Positions 1 through 8,398 of a DNA stretch of 45,878 bases are shown one piece after another (position 1 is the first letter of the stretch; each line of letters starts with the position of its first letter). The position numbers were made by a program, and so were the translations under genes. This DNA is from Coriobacteriia bacterium (GTDB lineage: Bacteria; Actinomycetota; Coriobacteriia; Anaerosomatales; Anaerosomataceae), in contig JAFGVD010000009.1 in NCBI GenBank assembly GCA_016938135.1, positions 1 through 45,878 on the forward strand, given 5' to 3'. A model generated the notes under the pieces. That model did no database searches. It saw only the letters and a program-made list of their open reading frames with translations, and had not been told where the DNA came from.

Positions 1-1
1 C

Positions 2-607
2 ACCGTGAACCGCAAGGTGGGCGTTATCGGGACAGTGGGAACCGTGGAGTCCGGCGCCTATAGCCGCGCAGTGCGGCAGATGGACGCGGGAGCAACGGTG
101 TTCTCGGTGGCGACGCCACGCTTCGTCGATGTTGTCGAGCAGGGATTGCGCATGGGGCCGGGCACTCTTGAAGACTGGCTTTCCCAGTCCTCTGACGTGT
201 TCATCCGTCCGTCCTTCTACGAGATGGCGCGCGACTATCTCGACCCGCTCAAGCGAAACGGCGTGGATACGCTTGTTCTCGGATGTACGCACTTCCCGCT
301 CCTCTCTGCGGCGATTCAGCAGGTTGTCGGCTTCAATGTCCGGTTGATCTGGTCCGCCGAGGAGACCGCGCGCGAGGTTGCCGACATGCTGGCGGCGCGC
401 GGTCAGCTTGCCGGGACGTCGGCACGATACGAGCGCTTTGCGACCACCGGCGACGAAGGGGAGTTCGCGCTGCTGGGTGGCCGAGTCCTTCGGCATCGCA
501 TCGAGGACATCATTCATGTCGGTCTCGATGAGCTGGAACCGCTCGTGGATGTGCGCCTCGAAGAAGCGTTGCGGGAGTCCGAGGCAGCGAGCCGGTCATG
601 CGACTGA
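2..607 (+). CDS. murI: glutamate racemase, 3' part (5' end outside window)
   Basis: Interconverts L- and D-glutamate in the cytoplasm to supply D-glutamate for peptidoglycan. The reading frame is open from the first complete codon, and the visible product begins inside the family's KVGVIGT...TVESGAY segment, so roughly the first quarter of the protein lies upstream. The motif LGCTHFPLL near the middle of the fragment carries the second catalytic cysteine. The GTG at 5 is an internal codon, not a start. The stop overlaps the next gene by 10 bases, which suggests translational coupling. The order murI, MBL hydrolase, rph, rdgB matches the mycobacterial arrangement as I remember it. Confidence 0.93.
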   Translation, partial: TVNRKVGVIGTVGTVESGAYSRAVRQMDAGATVFSVATPRFVDVVEQGLRMGPGTLEDWLSQSSDVFIRPSFYEMARDYLDPLKRNGVDTLVLGCTHFPLLSAAIQQVVGFNVRLIWSAEETAREVADMLAARGQLAGTSARYERFATTGDEGEFALLGGRVLRHRIEDIIHVGLDELEPLVDVRLEEALRESEAASRSCD

Positions 608-1347
608 CGGTCCTCGGCTCGGCGGCGAGCTACCCGGATGCCGGTAGGGCGTGCGCCGGACACCTGGTCCGCACGGATGACACAGCGGTGCTGCTGGACT
701 GCGGCAACGGCGTGCTCTCTAACCTGGGGAAGGTGATGGACCCGCTGGAGTTGGACGCCGTCTTCATCACACACGAGCACGTCGACCACTTCGCGGACAT
801 CTACGCCCTTCAGTCTGCGCTGCGGTACGCCCCGGATGGGCCGATGCCTCCCGTGCCGCTCTATGTGCCGGCCGGCCTCTTCTCGCGAATAGGTGCGGTC
901 CTCTCGGAGCGTGGACGCACGGAGCTCGCCGAGGCGTTCGTGGTGCACGAGATGTTGGAGAGCGATACCATCGTCGTCGGGGACCTCACGGTACGCCCGT
1001 TCGAAGTGCACCACGTCGAGCCCACATATGCTCTGGTCGTGATGGATGAGGCCGGCATCCTCTGCTACACCTCAGACACCGCGCCCGATGAACGCGTGGT
1101 TACGGCGGCTCACGGAGCGGACGTGCTGCTTGCCGAAGCGACCCTTCCCGCCGAGTATCAGGGAAAGGTCGCGCATATGACGGCGGGGGAGGCAGCGGAG
1201 CTTGCGGTGAGGGCGGACGTGAGTACGCTTGTGCTTACGCACCTGTGGCCTTCGGTGGATCGGGCCTCGGCCGCGCACGAGGCACGTGAGATATTCAACG
1301 GCCGTGTTATCGTGGCCGATGAGCTTTTTGACTTGACGTTCCCATAA
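598..1347 (+). CDS. MBL-fold metallo-hydrolase (Rv1339-like)
   Basis: A 249-residue metallo-beta-lactamase-fold hydrolase. The metal motif HEHVDH is at residues 59-64, and further ligand-type histidines and aspartates occur in EVHHVEP, TSDTAP and LTHLWP. The fold resembles RNase Z and class II cyclic-nucleotide phosphodiesterases. The gene occupies the position of mycobacterial Rv1339, between murI and rph; Rv1339 has been reported to act as an atypical cAMP phosphodiesterase. That function is carried over by family and context only. The ATG overlaps the end of murI. An RNA nuclease or other phosphodiesterase activity is an equally open alternative. Confidence 0.85.
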   Translation: MRLTVLGSAASYPDAGRACAGHLVRTDDTAVLLDCGNGVLSNLGKVMDPLELDAVFITHEHVDHFADIYALQSALRYAPDGPMPPVPLYVPAGLFSRIGAVLSERGRTELAEAFVVHEMLESDTIVVGDLTVRPFEVHHVEPTYALVVMDEAGILCYTSDTAPDERVVTAAHGADVLLAEATLPAEYQGKVAHMTAGEAAELAVRADVSTLVLTHLWPSVDRASAAHEAREIFNGRVIVADELFDLTFP

Positions 1348-1360
1348 GGAGGACTAGCCC

Positions 1361-2104
1361 ATGCTGCGCAGTTCTGGACGCGCGAATGACGAATTGAGAC
1401 CGATCCGGCTTACACGAGGCTACCTGAAGCATGCGCATGGGTCGTGCTTGTTCGAGCTGGGTGACACCCGGGTGCTGTGTGCAGCGAACATGTCCGAGAA
1501 CGTCGCCGGCTGGCGACGCGGCTCAGGCATGGGATGGGTGACGGCCGAGTACTCCATGCTCCCGGCATCCACTCACACCAGGTCCCGTCGAGAGATCAAC
1601 CAGGGCGCTCCCGGTGGCCGCACGCATGAGATCCAGCGGCTGATAGGACGTTCGTTGCGCACCGTCGTGGATATGGGCGGCATGGGCGGCGAGTACACGA
1701 TGAACGTCGATTGCGACGTGATCCAGGCTGATGGCGGCACGCGTACCGCCGCTATCACCGGCGCGCTATTCGCCGTTCACGACGCGTTCAAGCGCTGGCA
1801 GGACGCCGGCCGCATCGAGTCTCTGCCGCTGATCGACTTCGTGGCCGCGACGTCGGTGGGTATGGTCGACGGAGAGCTGCTGCTGGACCTGGAGTACTCC
1901 GAGGACAGCGTGGCCGAGATAGACATGAACGTGGTTGTCGACGGCAAAGGACGCCTCATCGAGATCCAGGGCACAGGGGAGCGCACTCCTTTCGATCGCG
2001 CACGTCTCAATGACATGCTCGATCTCTCCCTCGGGGGTACAGGACGCCTCATCGAGATGCAGCGCAAGGTCATCGCCGAGGGACTTCAGACCTATGCCGA
2101 CTAA
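1361..2104 (+). CDS. rph: ribonuclease PH
   Basis: Phosphorolytic 3'-5' exoribonuclease that trims tRNA 3' ends and helps degrade structured RNA; the family forms hexamers. The 247-residue length is standard. Family hallmarks visible are the N-terminal RANDELRPI segment, GSGMGWVTAEYSMLP, the RSRREI/GRTHEIQRLIGRSLR stretch and the DCDVIQADGGTRTAAITGA active-site region. A clean AGGAGG is eight bases before the ATG. The 3' end overlaps rdgB by 11 bases, so the two products, one for RNA and one for nucleotide quality control, are probably coupled. Confidence 0.96.
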   Translation: MLRSSGRANDELRPIRLTRGYLKHAHGSCLFELGDTRVLCAANMSENVAGWRRGSGMGWVTAEYSMLPASTHTRSRREINQGAPGGRTHEIQRLIGRSLRTVVDMGGMGGEYTMNVDCDVIQADGGTRTAAITGALFAVHDAFKRWQDAGRIESLPLIDFVAATSVGMVDGELLLDLEYSEDSVAEIDMNVVVDGKGRLIEIQGTGERTPFDRARLNDMLDLSLGGTGRLIEMQRKVIAEGLQTYAD

Positions 2105-2711
2105 GCCTACGCGGGTCATAGTCGCCACCTCCAACCGGGGGAAGCTCGAGGAGATCAGGTCCACGATCGATCTCCCTACTCTGGCGTTCACCACGGCAGC
2201 CGAGCTTGGTTGCGAGTCTCTCGACGTGGAGGAGACGGGTTCGACCTTCCTCGAGAACGCGCGGCTCAAAGCAGTTGCGTATGCCAGGCATTTCAACATG
2301 CCCGCGCTTGCGGACGACAGCGGGCTGCAAGTCGACGCGCTGGGCGGCGCGCCAGGGGTGTACTCCTCGCGCTATGCGGGCACGGACGGCGATGATGCCG
2401 CCAACAACAGAAAGCTGCTTCAGGCGCTGGAGGATGTCGCCGATGAAGACCGCACCGCTCGATTCCGTAGCGTGGTTGTCCTGGCATATCCGGAGGGCGG
2501 GGAGACGGTCGCTGAGGGAGCCTGCGAGGGGTCTATCGGAAGATCGCCGAGAGGGATCGGCGGCTTTGGTTACGATCCGCTGTTCCTGCCGTTCGATGCG
2601 CCCGGTAGATCCATGGCCGAGCTCACGCTCGAGGAGAAGAACGCGATAAGCCATCGTGGTTCGGCCCTTCGCGGTCTGCGTGACGCGCTGCAGGAGCAAG
2701 ACGTCCAGTAG
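2094..2711 (+). CDS. rdgB: dITP/XTP pyrophosphatase (non-canonical purine NTP)
   Basis: House-cleaning enzyme (Ham1/RdgB family) that hydrolyses dITP, XTP and similar deaminated nucleotides to monophosphates before they enter DNA or RNA. The frame stays open upstream into rph, but the ATG at 2094 gives the family N-terminus, with the phosphate-binding ATSNRGKLEEI at residues 11-21, and a 205-residue product of normal size. Other hallmarks are ADDSGLQVDALGGAPGVYSSR, GFGYDPLF and the C-terminal SHRGSALRGL. It overlaps rph by 11 bases; GAGGGA upstream can serve as ribosome binding site. Confidence 0.95.
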   Translation: MPTKPTRVIVATSNRGKLEEIRSTIDLPTLAFTTAAELGCESLDVEETGSTFLENARLKAVAYARHFNMPALADDSGLQVDALGGAPGVYSSRYAGTDGDDAANNRKLLQALEDVADEDRTARFRSVVVLAYPEGGETVAEGACEGSIGRSPRGIGGFGYDPLFLPFDAPGRSMAELTLEEKNAISHRGSALRGLRDALQEQDVQ

Positions 2712-2727
2712 CTGTTCAGACTTGTGG

Positions 2728-2756
2728 TTGTGCGCGTTACGGTGCGCCTCTATACT
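2728..2756 (+). promoter_or_regulatory. sigma70-type promoter of the tRNA array
   Basis: TTGTGC (2728-2733), 17-base spacer, TATACT (2751-2756), 46 bases before tRNA-Pro. The -10 is close to consensus. Confidence 0.6.
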
Positions 2757-2802
2757 GTTCTTCGCTCCTGCAGCCCGAGGACATGGGTCTGAAGAGTACT
2801 GT

Positions 2803-2879
2803 CGGGCCGTAGCGCAGTTTGGTAGCGCACCTGCTTTGGGAGCAGGGGGCCGCCGGTTCGAATCCGGCCGGCCCGACCA
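2803..2879 (+). tRNA. tRNA-Pro(TGG)
   Basis: The acceptor stem CGGGCCG pairs with CGGCCCG, the D arm is GCGC/GCGC, and the anticodon loop TTTGGGA gives anticodon TGG. The T arm is GCCGG/CCGGC, the discriminator is A, and CCA is encoded. First gene of a five-tRNA array. Confidence 0.96.
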
Positions 2880-2883
2880 GGAT

Positions 2884-2959
2884 GCGGCCGTAGTTCAATT
2901 GGTAGAGCATCAGCCTTCCAAGCTGATTGTTGCGGGTTCGAGTCCCGTCGGCCGCTCCA
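2884..2959 (+). tRNA. tRNA-Gly(TCC)
   Basis: Acceptor GCGGCCG/CGGCCGC, anticodon loop CTTCCAA with anticodon TCC, T loop TTCGAGT, discriminator T and encoded CCA. Four bases after tRNA-Pro, so certainly co-transcribed. Confidence 0.96.
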
Positions 2960-3020
2960 TTGACAACTAGCACGTCCCGCAGGTACCGTATCGCTTCGGC
3001 ACCTGGGTGGGCGTATATAT

Positions 3021-3097
3021 GCGCCCGTAGCTCAGTTGGATAGAGCGGGAGACTTCTAATCTCTAGGTCGGGGGTTCGAATCCCTCCGGGCGTGCCA
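3021..3097 (+). tRNA. tRNA-Arg(TCT)
   Basis: Acceptor GCGCCCG/CGGGCGT with a terminal G-T pair, anticodon loop CTTCTAA with anticodon TCT, discriminator G and encoded CCA. Cloverleaf complete. A TTGACA at 2960-2965 in the preceding spacer could be an internal promoter -35, but the matching -10 is poor. Confidence 0.95.
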
Positions 3098-3109
3098 AGT
3101 CTTTGACGT

Positions 3110-3187
3110 GGTGGGTGTAGCTCAGTTGGTTAGAGCGCCGGACTGTGGCTCCGGAGGCCGCGGGTTCAAGTCCCGTTACCCACCCCA
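3110..3187 (+). tRNA. tRNA-His(GTG)
   Basis: Acceptor GTGGGTG/TACCCAC, anticodon loop CTGTGGC with anticodon GTG. The extra G(-1) at 3110 faces discriminator C73, as expected for tRNA-His. CCA is encoded. Confidence 0.96.
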
Positions 3188-3218
3188 TTCAAACCATCCG
3201 GTTCTTGAACCGGTGAAC

Positions 3219-3246
3219 TTGCGCTTTTGCACGAAGCAGGTAGAAT
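3219..3246 (+). promoter_or_regulatory. promoter before tRNA-Lys
   Basis: TTGCGC (3219-3224), 16-base spacer, TAGAAT (3241-3246), 15 bases before tRNA-Lys. May give this tRNA independent transcription. Confidence 0.5.
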
Positions 3247-3261
3247 TACCAAGCGTTGCTT

Positions 3262-3337
3262 GGGCCGTTAGCTCAGCTGGTAGAGCAGGGGACTCTTAAT
3301 CCCAAGGTCATAGGTTCGATCCCTATACGGCCCACCA
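3262..3337 (+). tRNA. tRNA-Lys(CTT)
   Basis: Acceptor GGGCCGT/ACGGCCC, anticodon loop CTCTTAA with anticodon CTT, T loop TTCGATC, discriminator A and encoded CCA. The outermost anticodon-stem pair (27-43) reads G-A, a single mismatch in an otherwise regular cloverleaf. Confidence 0.95.
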
Positions 3338-3340
3338 TCG

Positions 3341-3382
3341 ACACAACAAAGGCTCCCGACTCCGGTCGGGGGCCTTTTGTGT
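3341..3382 (+). terminator. terminator of the tRNA array
   Basis: AAAGGCTCCCGAC pairs with GTCGGGGGCCTTTT (one bulge or mismatch), extended by ACACAA/TTGTGT, and followed by a short T run. Lies directly after tRNA-Lys. Confidence 0.85.
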
Positions 3383-3394
3383 TCACGATGCGCC

Positions 3395-3423
3395 TTGACT
3401 CTCGTTCCGTGTGGGTCTAGTCT
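3395..3423 (+). promoter_or_regulatory. promoter of the permease locus
   Basis: TTGACT (3395-3400), 17-base spacer, TAGTCT (3418-3423). It is followed within 15 bases by the first operator-like inverted repeat, a normal position for repression. Confidence 0.5.
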
Positions 3424-3436
3424 GACAATCGTATAG

Positions 3437-3452
3437 TTCGACAAACATCGAA
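3437..3452. promoter_or_regulatory. operator-like inverted repeat O1
   Basis: Perfect inverted repeat TTCGA-N6-TCGAA, embedded in TATAGTTCGA. Two short arms around six bases is an architecture seen in ArsR/SmtB operators. The permease family fits this, but no regulator gene is present in the window. Confidence 0.5.
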
Positions 3453-3563
3453 CAAGCTGCATCACTGTGATGACGGCGACATCGGCTGACATGAAGAGCT
3501 CTCGCCGTTGGACACGCGAAATCCAGAGCCGGGAAGGAGTCCGGCCACAGTGTCGTCTTATAG

Positions 3564-3579
3564 TTCGATGAATATCGAT
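3564..3579. promoter_or_regulatory. operator-like inverted repeat O2
   Basis: TTCGA-N6-TCGAT, one mismatch from O1 in the arms and sharing the same flanking TATAGTTCGA, 127 bases downstream of O1. The TATAGT (3559-3564) overlapping it could be a second -10. It lies three bases before a strong AGGAGG (3582-3587). The roughly 110 bases between O1 and O2 are too short for a regulator gene. Confidence 0.45.
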
Positions 3580-3596
3580 GTAGGAGGAAACAAAGC

Positions 3597-3698
3597 ATGG
3601 AAATGTCGACGCTGGCGCTGGTCGTGGATGGCGAGCTTCGTGTCTTGGGTCGTGCCCTTTCAGTCGATGATCTCGCTGTTCTGCCGGAGAGGGGGTAG
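3597..3698 (+). pseudogene. C-terminal remnant of a small thioredoxin-like protein
   Basis: A 33-codon ORF with a strong ribosome binding site (AGGAGG, 3582-3587), ending six bases before the permease start. The product begins MEMSTLALVVDGELRVLG and ends SVDDLAVLPERG. This resembles the last third of small thioredoxin-like redox proteins (about 80 residues), which typically read MSTPALVVDG...GRVPSVEEI and are often encoded beside such permeases. The N-terminal half with its CxxC active site is absent, and the usual cis-proline position is leucine. I infer a deletion that fused an upstream ribosome binding site to the gene's tail. It may still be translated and couple the permease. A genuine small leader peptide is the alternative. 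Confidence 0.5.
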
Positions 3699-3704
3699 CA
3701 AGGT

Positions 3705-4724
3705 ATGTTCGCTGTCCTCGGCAGTGTACTGGGGTGGCTGAACGAAAGCCTCCTCAAGATGACATGGCTCAACGAGCTGGTTGGCCGATTCGTAGAGAAC
3801 GTGCTGGGGGTGACCCTCACGAGCAAGCTTGGGTCGAGTCTGCAGTTCTTCATCTACGACACCGTCAAGATATTCGTGCTGCTTTCGACGCTGATCTTCG
3901 TTATCTCGTATGTGCAGAGCTACTTCCCACCTGAGCGGACCAAGGCCATCCTCGGCAGATTCAACGGGATCACGGGCATGACCCTTGGTGCTCTACTCGG
4001 TACGATCACGCCGTTTTGCTCGTGCTCGTCTATCCCGTTGTTCATCGGTTTCACCTCGGCGGGTCTGCCACTGGGTGTGACGTTCGCGTTCCTAATCTCG
4101 TCCCCGCTCGTCGATCTCGCCTCGGTGCTGCTCCTTGCAAGCATCTTCAACTGGAGCATCGCGCTCGCGTACGTGGTCGTCGGTCTGGTACTCGCCGTCA
4201 TCGGTGGCTTCATCATCAGCCACTTGAAGCTTGAGCGCTACGTAGAGCCATTCGTGTTCGGCAGCCATCTTGCCGAAGCTGACCTGCCTGAACTGACAAG
4301 GGCTGACCGTCTGGCCTACGCTCGCGACCAGGCCGCTGATGTTGTCAGGAAAGTATGGCTCTACGTCCTGATCGGTGTGGGCATCGGGGCGACCATCCAC
4401 GGTTGGATACCGGACACATTCATCTCGGCAGTGCTTGGCGACAAGAACCCGTTTGCGGTCATCATCGCGGCCGGCGTCGGTGTCCCTATGTATGCAGACA
4501 TCTTCGGCACGCTTCCGATAGCCGAGGCGCTTGTGGGCAAAGGAGTCGGTCTGGGCACGGTGCTCGCCTTCATGATGGCCGTCACCGCTCTGTCCCTGCC
4601 GTCGCTGATCATGCTTAAGAAGGTGGTCAAGACTCCGCTTCTGGCCACTTTCTTCGGTATCGTGGTGACCGGGATCATCATCATCGGCTACACGTTCAAC
4701 GCTGTTGGGCAGCTGTTCATCTAG
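3705..4724 (+). CDS. ArsP/DUF318-family permease (metal or organoarsenical efflux)
   Basis: A 339-residue integral membrane protein of the permease family that includes ArsP and related metal exporters. It has about eight to ten hydrophobic segments in two blocks, separated by a charged loop near residues 175-215. The diagnostic TPFCSCSSIPLF, with Cys105 and Cys107, lies in the first block; this cysteine pair is the presumed metal(loid) site. The second block carries GVGVPMYADIFGTLPIAEAL. The GGGGGTAG...AAGG region gives a modest ribosome binding site. Upstream are two ArsR-type operator-like repeats and a thioredoxin-like remnant, consistent with metalloid- or metal-induced expression. The substrate cannot be read from sequence. 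Confidence 0.8.
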   Translation: MFAVLGSVLGWLNESLLKMTWLNELVGRFVENVLGVTLTSKLGSSLQFFIYDTVKIFVLLSTLIFVISYVQSYFPPERTKAILGRFNGITGMTLGALLGTITPFCSCSSIPLFIGFTSAGLPLGVTFAFLISSPLVDLASVLLLASIFNWSIALAYVVVGLVLAVIGGFIISHLKLERYVEPFVFGSHLAEADLPELTRADRLAYARDQAADVVRKVWLYVLIGVGIGATIHGWIPDTFISAVLGDKNPFAVIIAAGVGVPMYADIFGTLPIAEALVGKGVGLGTVLAFMMAVTALSLPSLIMLKKVVKTPLLATFFGIVVTGIIIIGYTFNAVGQLFI

Positions 4725-4751
4725 ATACGGCTCCGATGATGGACCTCACCC

Positions 4752-4769
4752 TGCATGGCTCACCATGCA
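4752..4769. repeat. short perfect hairpin after the permease
   Basis: TGCATGG-CTCA-CCATGCA, a seven-pair stem with a four-base loop, 28 bases after the permease stop. There is no T run, so it is a poor intrinsic terminator. It could be an mRNA-stabilising hairpin or a binding site. Confidence 0.4.
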
Positions 4770-4835
4770 TATACGAAAAGGTTGGCGGCGATAATGCCCC
4801 ACCTTTTTGTTATAGTTGGTGCTTGGTCTTGCCGT

Positions 4836-4920
4836 GCGGGCGTGGCGGAAATGGCAGACGCGCCGGATTTAGGTTCCGGTGAGGAGACTCGTGGAGGTTC
4901 AAGTCCTCTCGCCCGCACCA
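4836..4920 (+). tRNA. tRNA-Leu(TAG)
   Basis: Class II tRNA. Acceptor GCGGGCG/CGCCCGC, anticodon loop TTTAGGT with anticodon TAG, a long variable arm (about 14 bases), discriminator A and encoded CCA. A TATAGT at 4811-4816 is a plausible -10 hexamer. Confidence 0.96.
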
Positions 4921-4984
4921 TGATAGTTCCCGGGGCTTCTCGCTCCATCGAAACGAACAGTAGCTCTACATGTCAGGAGGACCG

Positions 4985-6361
4985 TTGGAAACCAACGTCG
5001 AGCGTATCGATGAACAGCACGTCAAGATGACCGTCACGGTCAGCGCGGCCGAGGTAGATGAAGTCATCGGCTCCGTCTATACCGAGGCAGCCAAGAGTGT
5101 CAGGATCCCCGGTTTCCGCAAGGGCAAAGCACCTCGCCCCGTGCTGGACAACCATCTTGGCCGGGACGCGATCTTGTCGGATGCCCAGGAGGAGATAATC
5201 TCCACGTACTATGCACGCGCGTTGTCTGACAACGACATCCGTCCCATCGAGTCGCCCGATACCGGTGAGGTCGACGCGGTCGTTGCCGGCGAGCCCTATA
5301 CGTTCACCGCGGAGATACTCACGCGGCCGGAGCTGAAGCTCTCCTCGGCTGATGACTTCACGGTGACGGTGGAGCCTGCCAAGTCCAGCGACAGGGAGAT
5401 CGACGCACAGATCGCCTATAGTCGCGACCGCTTCGCAACGCTCGATACCGTGGACAAAGCCATCGAGGCCGACGACTTCGCACTCGTCTCGTTCGTGGGC
5501 ACCATCGACGGCGAGGAGTATGAGGGCAACAGCGTGGACATGTACCTGTACGAGTTGAACAAGGGACTCATGCCTCCGGAGTTCGACACCGCGATGATCG
5601 GCCACAAGGCCGGCGACGAGGTCGTTGCCACGTTCGACGTGCCCGACACATCTTCCAACCCTGACTTCGTGGGCAAGCAGGCCCGTTTCGTCATCACCAT
5701 CAGCGAGGTCAAGGCCAAGGTTCTGCCCGAGCTGGACGATGAATTCGCCATGAACGTCGGTGGCTTCGAGACGTTCGAGGCGTACCGGGAAGATATTCGC
5801 AAGACCCTGGACGAGAGCAAGGCCGCGGGCCACATGCGCAAGATCGAGGATGCCGCGCGTGCGGCGCTTGCCGAGCGCGTGGAAGGCGATGTTCCTGAGT
5901 CCATGGTGCGTAGTCGTGCCAACAACATGGTCGAGGACTTCTTTGAGAACCTCGAGCAGCGCGGTATGTCCGTTGAGCAGTACATGGAGATGACCGGAGT
6001 GGACGCGGGAAAGATCCGCGCGGACATCGAGGTGGAGGCGGAGCGCCGTCTGCGCACCGACATGGGACTCGAAGCACTCTTCTCGGCGAAGGGTATGGAT
6101 ATATCCGAGGCCGATCTTGAAGAGTCTATCCGCGAGATAGCGGGTGGCCAGGTGGACGCGGGTGAGCGTATGCGCAGTCAGCTACGCGACGCGGGGGCGC
6201 TGCCGGTCGTCAAAGAGCAGATCATGCACCGCAAGGCGCTTCGCTGGTTGATCGATAACGTAGAGGTCATCGAAAGCGACCCTGCACAGGACGACGAAGC
6301 TCCCAAGCCAGCCAAGAAGGCAGTGGGCAAGAAGAAGTCGGCCAAAAGCGAGGAGGAGTAG
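4985..6361 (+). CDS. tig: trigger factor (ribosome-associated chaperone and peptidyl-prolyl isomerase)
   Basis: Binds near the ribosome exit tunnel and shelters nascent chains. The 458-residue product has the ribosome-binding domain with the signature GFRKGKAP at about residues 43-50, an FKBP-type isomerase domain around 150-240 and a long helical C-terminal chaperone domain. It ends in a lysine-rich tail (KKAVGKKKSAK). The ATG at 4970 would add five residues and has no ribosome binding site. TTG at 4985 follows AGGAGG (4975-4980) and yields the family-like N-terminus METNVERIDEQHVKM, so TTG is preferred. It stands first in tig-clpP-clpX, grouping folding with degradation. Confidence 0.93.
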   Translation: METNVERIDEQHVKMTVTVSAAEVDEVIGSVYTEAAKSVRIPGFRKGKAPRPVLDNHLGRDAILSDAQEEIISTYYARALSDNDIRPIESPDTGEVDAVVAGEPYTFTAEILTRPELKLSSADDFTVTVEPAKSSDREIDAQIAYSRDRFATLDTVDKAIEADDFALVSFVGTIDGEEYEGNSVDMYLYELNKGLMPPEFDTAMIGHKAGDEVVATFDVPDTSSNPDFVGKQARFVITISEVKAKVLPELDDEFAMNVGGFETFEAYREDIRKTLDESKAAGHMRKIEDAARAALAERVEGDVPESMVRSRANNMVEDFFENLEQRGMSVEQYMEMTGVDAGKIRADIEVEAERRLRTDMGLEALFSAKGMDISEADLEESIREIAGGQVDAGERMRSQLRDAGALPVVKEQIMHRKALRWLIDNVEVIESDPAQDDEAPKPAKKAVGKKKSAKSEEE

Positions 6362-6367
6362 ACGAGC

Positions 6368-6988
6368 ATGGGTCACACAGAAGCACCCAGGAGCCTTGTC
6401 CCTATCGTCGTCGAGCAGACATCGCGAGGCGAGCGCAGCTTCGACATCTTCTCGAGGCTGCTCAACGAGCGTGTCATCTTCCTTGGCCACGAGATCAACG
6501 ATGACATCGCCAACCTTGTGATCGCCCAGATGCTGCACCTTGAGAGCGAGGATCCCGAGAAGGACATCAACCTCTACATCAACTCGCCCGGCGGGTCGGT
6601 CACTGCTGGTATGGCGATCTATGACACGATGCAGTACATACGCTGCGATGTGTCCACGATCTGCATAGGTCAGTGCGCGTCCATGGCGGCGGTGCTCCTT
6701 GCATCCGGCGCTGCTGGCAAGCGTTTCGCTCTGCCTAACAGTCGAGTGCTCATCCACCAGCCATGGGGTGGCACACAGGGGCAGGTCACTGATATCGAGA
6801 TCCAGGCGCGCGAGATGCTTCGCTTGAGGGATTCACTCGACAAGATACTGGCCAGCCACACCGGTCAGCCGGTAGAGAAGATCCACACAGACACCGAGCG
6901 CGACAACATCATGATCGCCGAGGAGGCCAAAGACTACGGCCTCGTGGACGCCGTGATGGAGAAGCGCCCCACGGAGAGCGGAAAGTAG
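6368..6988 (+). CDS. clpP: ATP-dependent Clp protease proteolytic subunit
   Basis: Serine protease subunit that forms the double-heptamer degradation chamber used by ClpX and other Clp ATPases. The 206-residue length is normal. The catalytic triad is visible: Ser105 in [11 protein letters not shown], His130 in LIHQPWGG and Asp179 in DTERDN, with the same spacing as the E. coli enzyme. The motif has Cys103 where alanine is commoner. Only one clpP is in the window, although actinobacteria often have two. It starts seven bases after tig and ends three bases before clpX, so all three are one operon. Confidence 0.97.
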   Translation: MGHTEAPRSLVPIVVEQTSRGERSFDIFSRLLNERVIFLGHEINDDIANLVIAQMLHLESEDPEKDINLYINSPGGSVTAGMAIYDTMQYIRCDVSTICIGQCASMAAVLLASGAAGKRFALPNSRVLIHQPWGGTQGQVTDIEIQAREMLRLRDSLDKILASHTGQPVEKIHTDTERDNIMIAEEAKDYGLVDAVMEKRPTESGK

Positions 6989-6991
6989 CGT

Positions 6992-8257
<1,266 letters not shown>

Positions 8258-8275
8258 ACTCCGCATGCTTCGGAT

Positions 8276-8310
8276 CACAACGGGCCCCGCAAGGGGCCCT
8301 TCTTGTTGTG
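8276..8310 (+). terminator. terminator of tig-clpP-clpX
   Basis: GGGCCCC-GCAA-GGGGCCC with a GNRA-type loop, extended by outer arms CACAAC/GTTGTG around a small internal loop. The T-rich sequence TCTTGTT follows the inner stem. Confidence 0.85.
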
Positions 8311-8351
8311 TGGCGGTGCCTCACCCGTTCGCCCGTAGCCGGTTTTTCGCG

Positions 8352-8357
8352 TAGAAT
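8352..8357 (+). promoter_or_regulatory. -10 element upstream of valS
   Basis: TAGAAT, 42 bases before the preferred valS start. The -35 region (TTCGCC at 8328-8333) is weak. I see no T-box or other leader structure between the clpX terminator and valS. Confidence 0.4.
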
Positions 8358-8398
8358 CGTCTGTCATCCAGCGGGTGACTGAAGGGATTGCGCAGCAT

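Noticed and set aside
2737-3492. Several short ORFs across the tRNA array
   Set aside because: They are translations of tRNA genes, for example peptides with the familiar VAQLVRAPDCGSGGRGFKSR pattern, a common annotation artefact.
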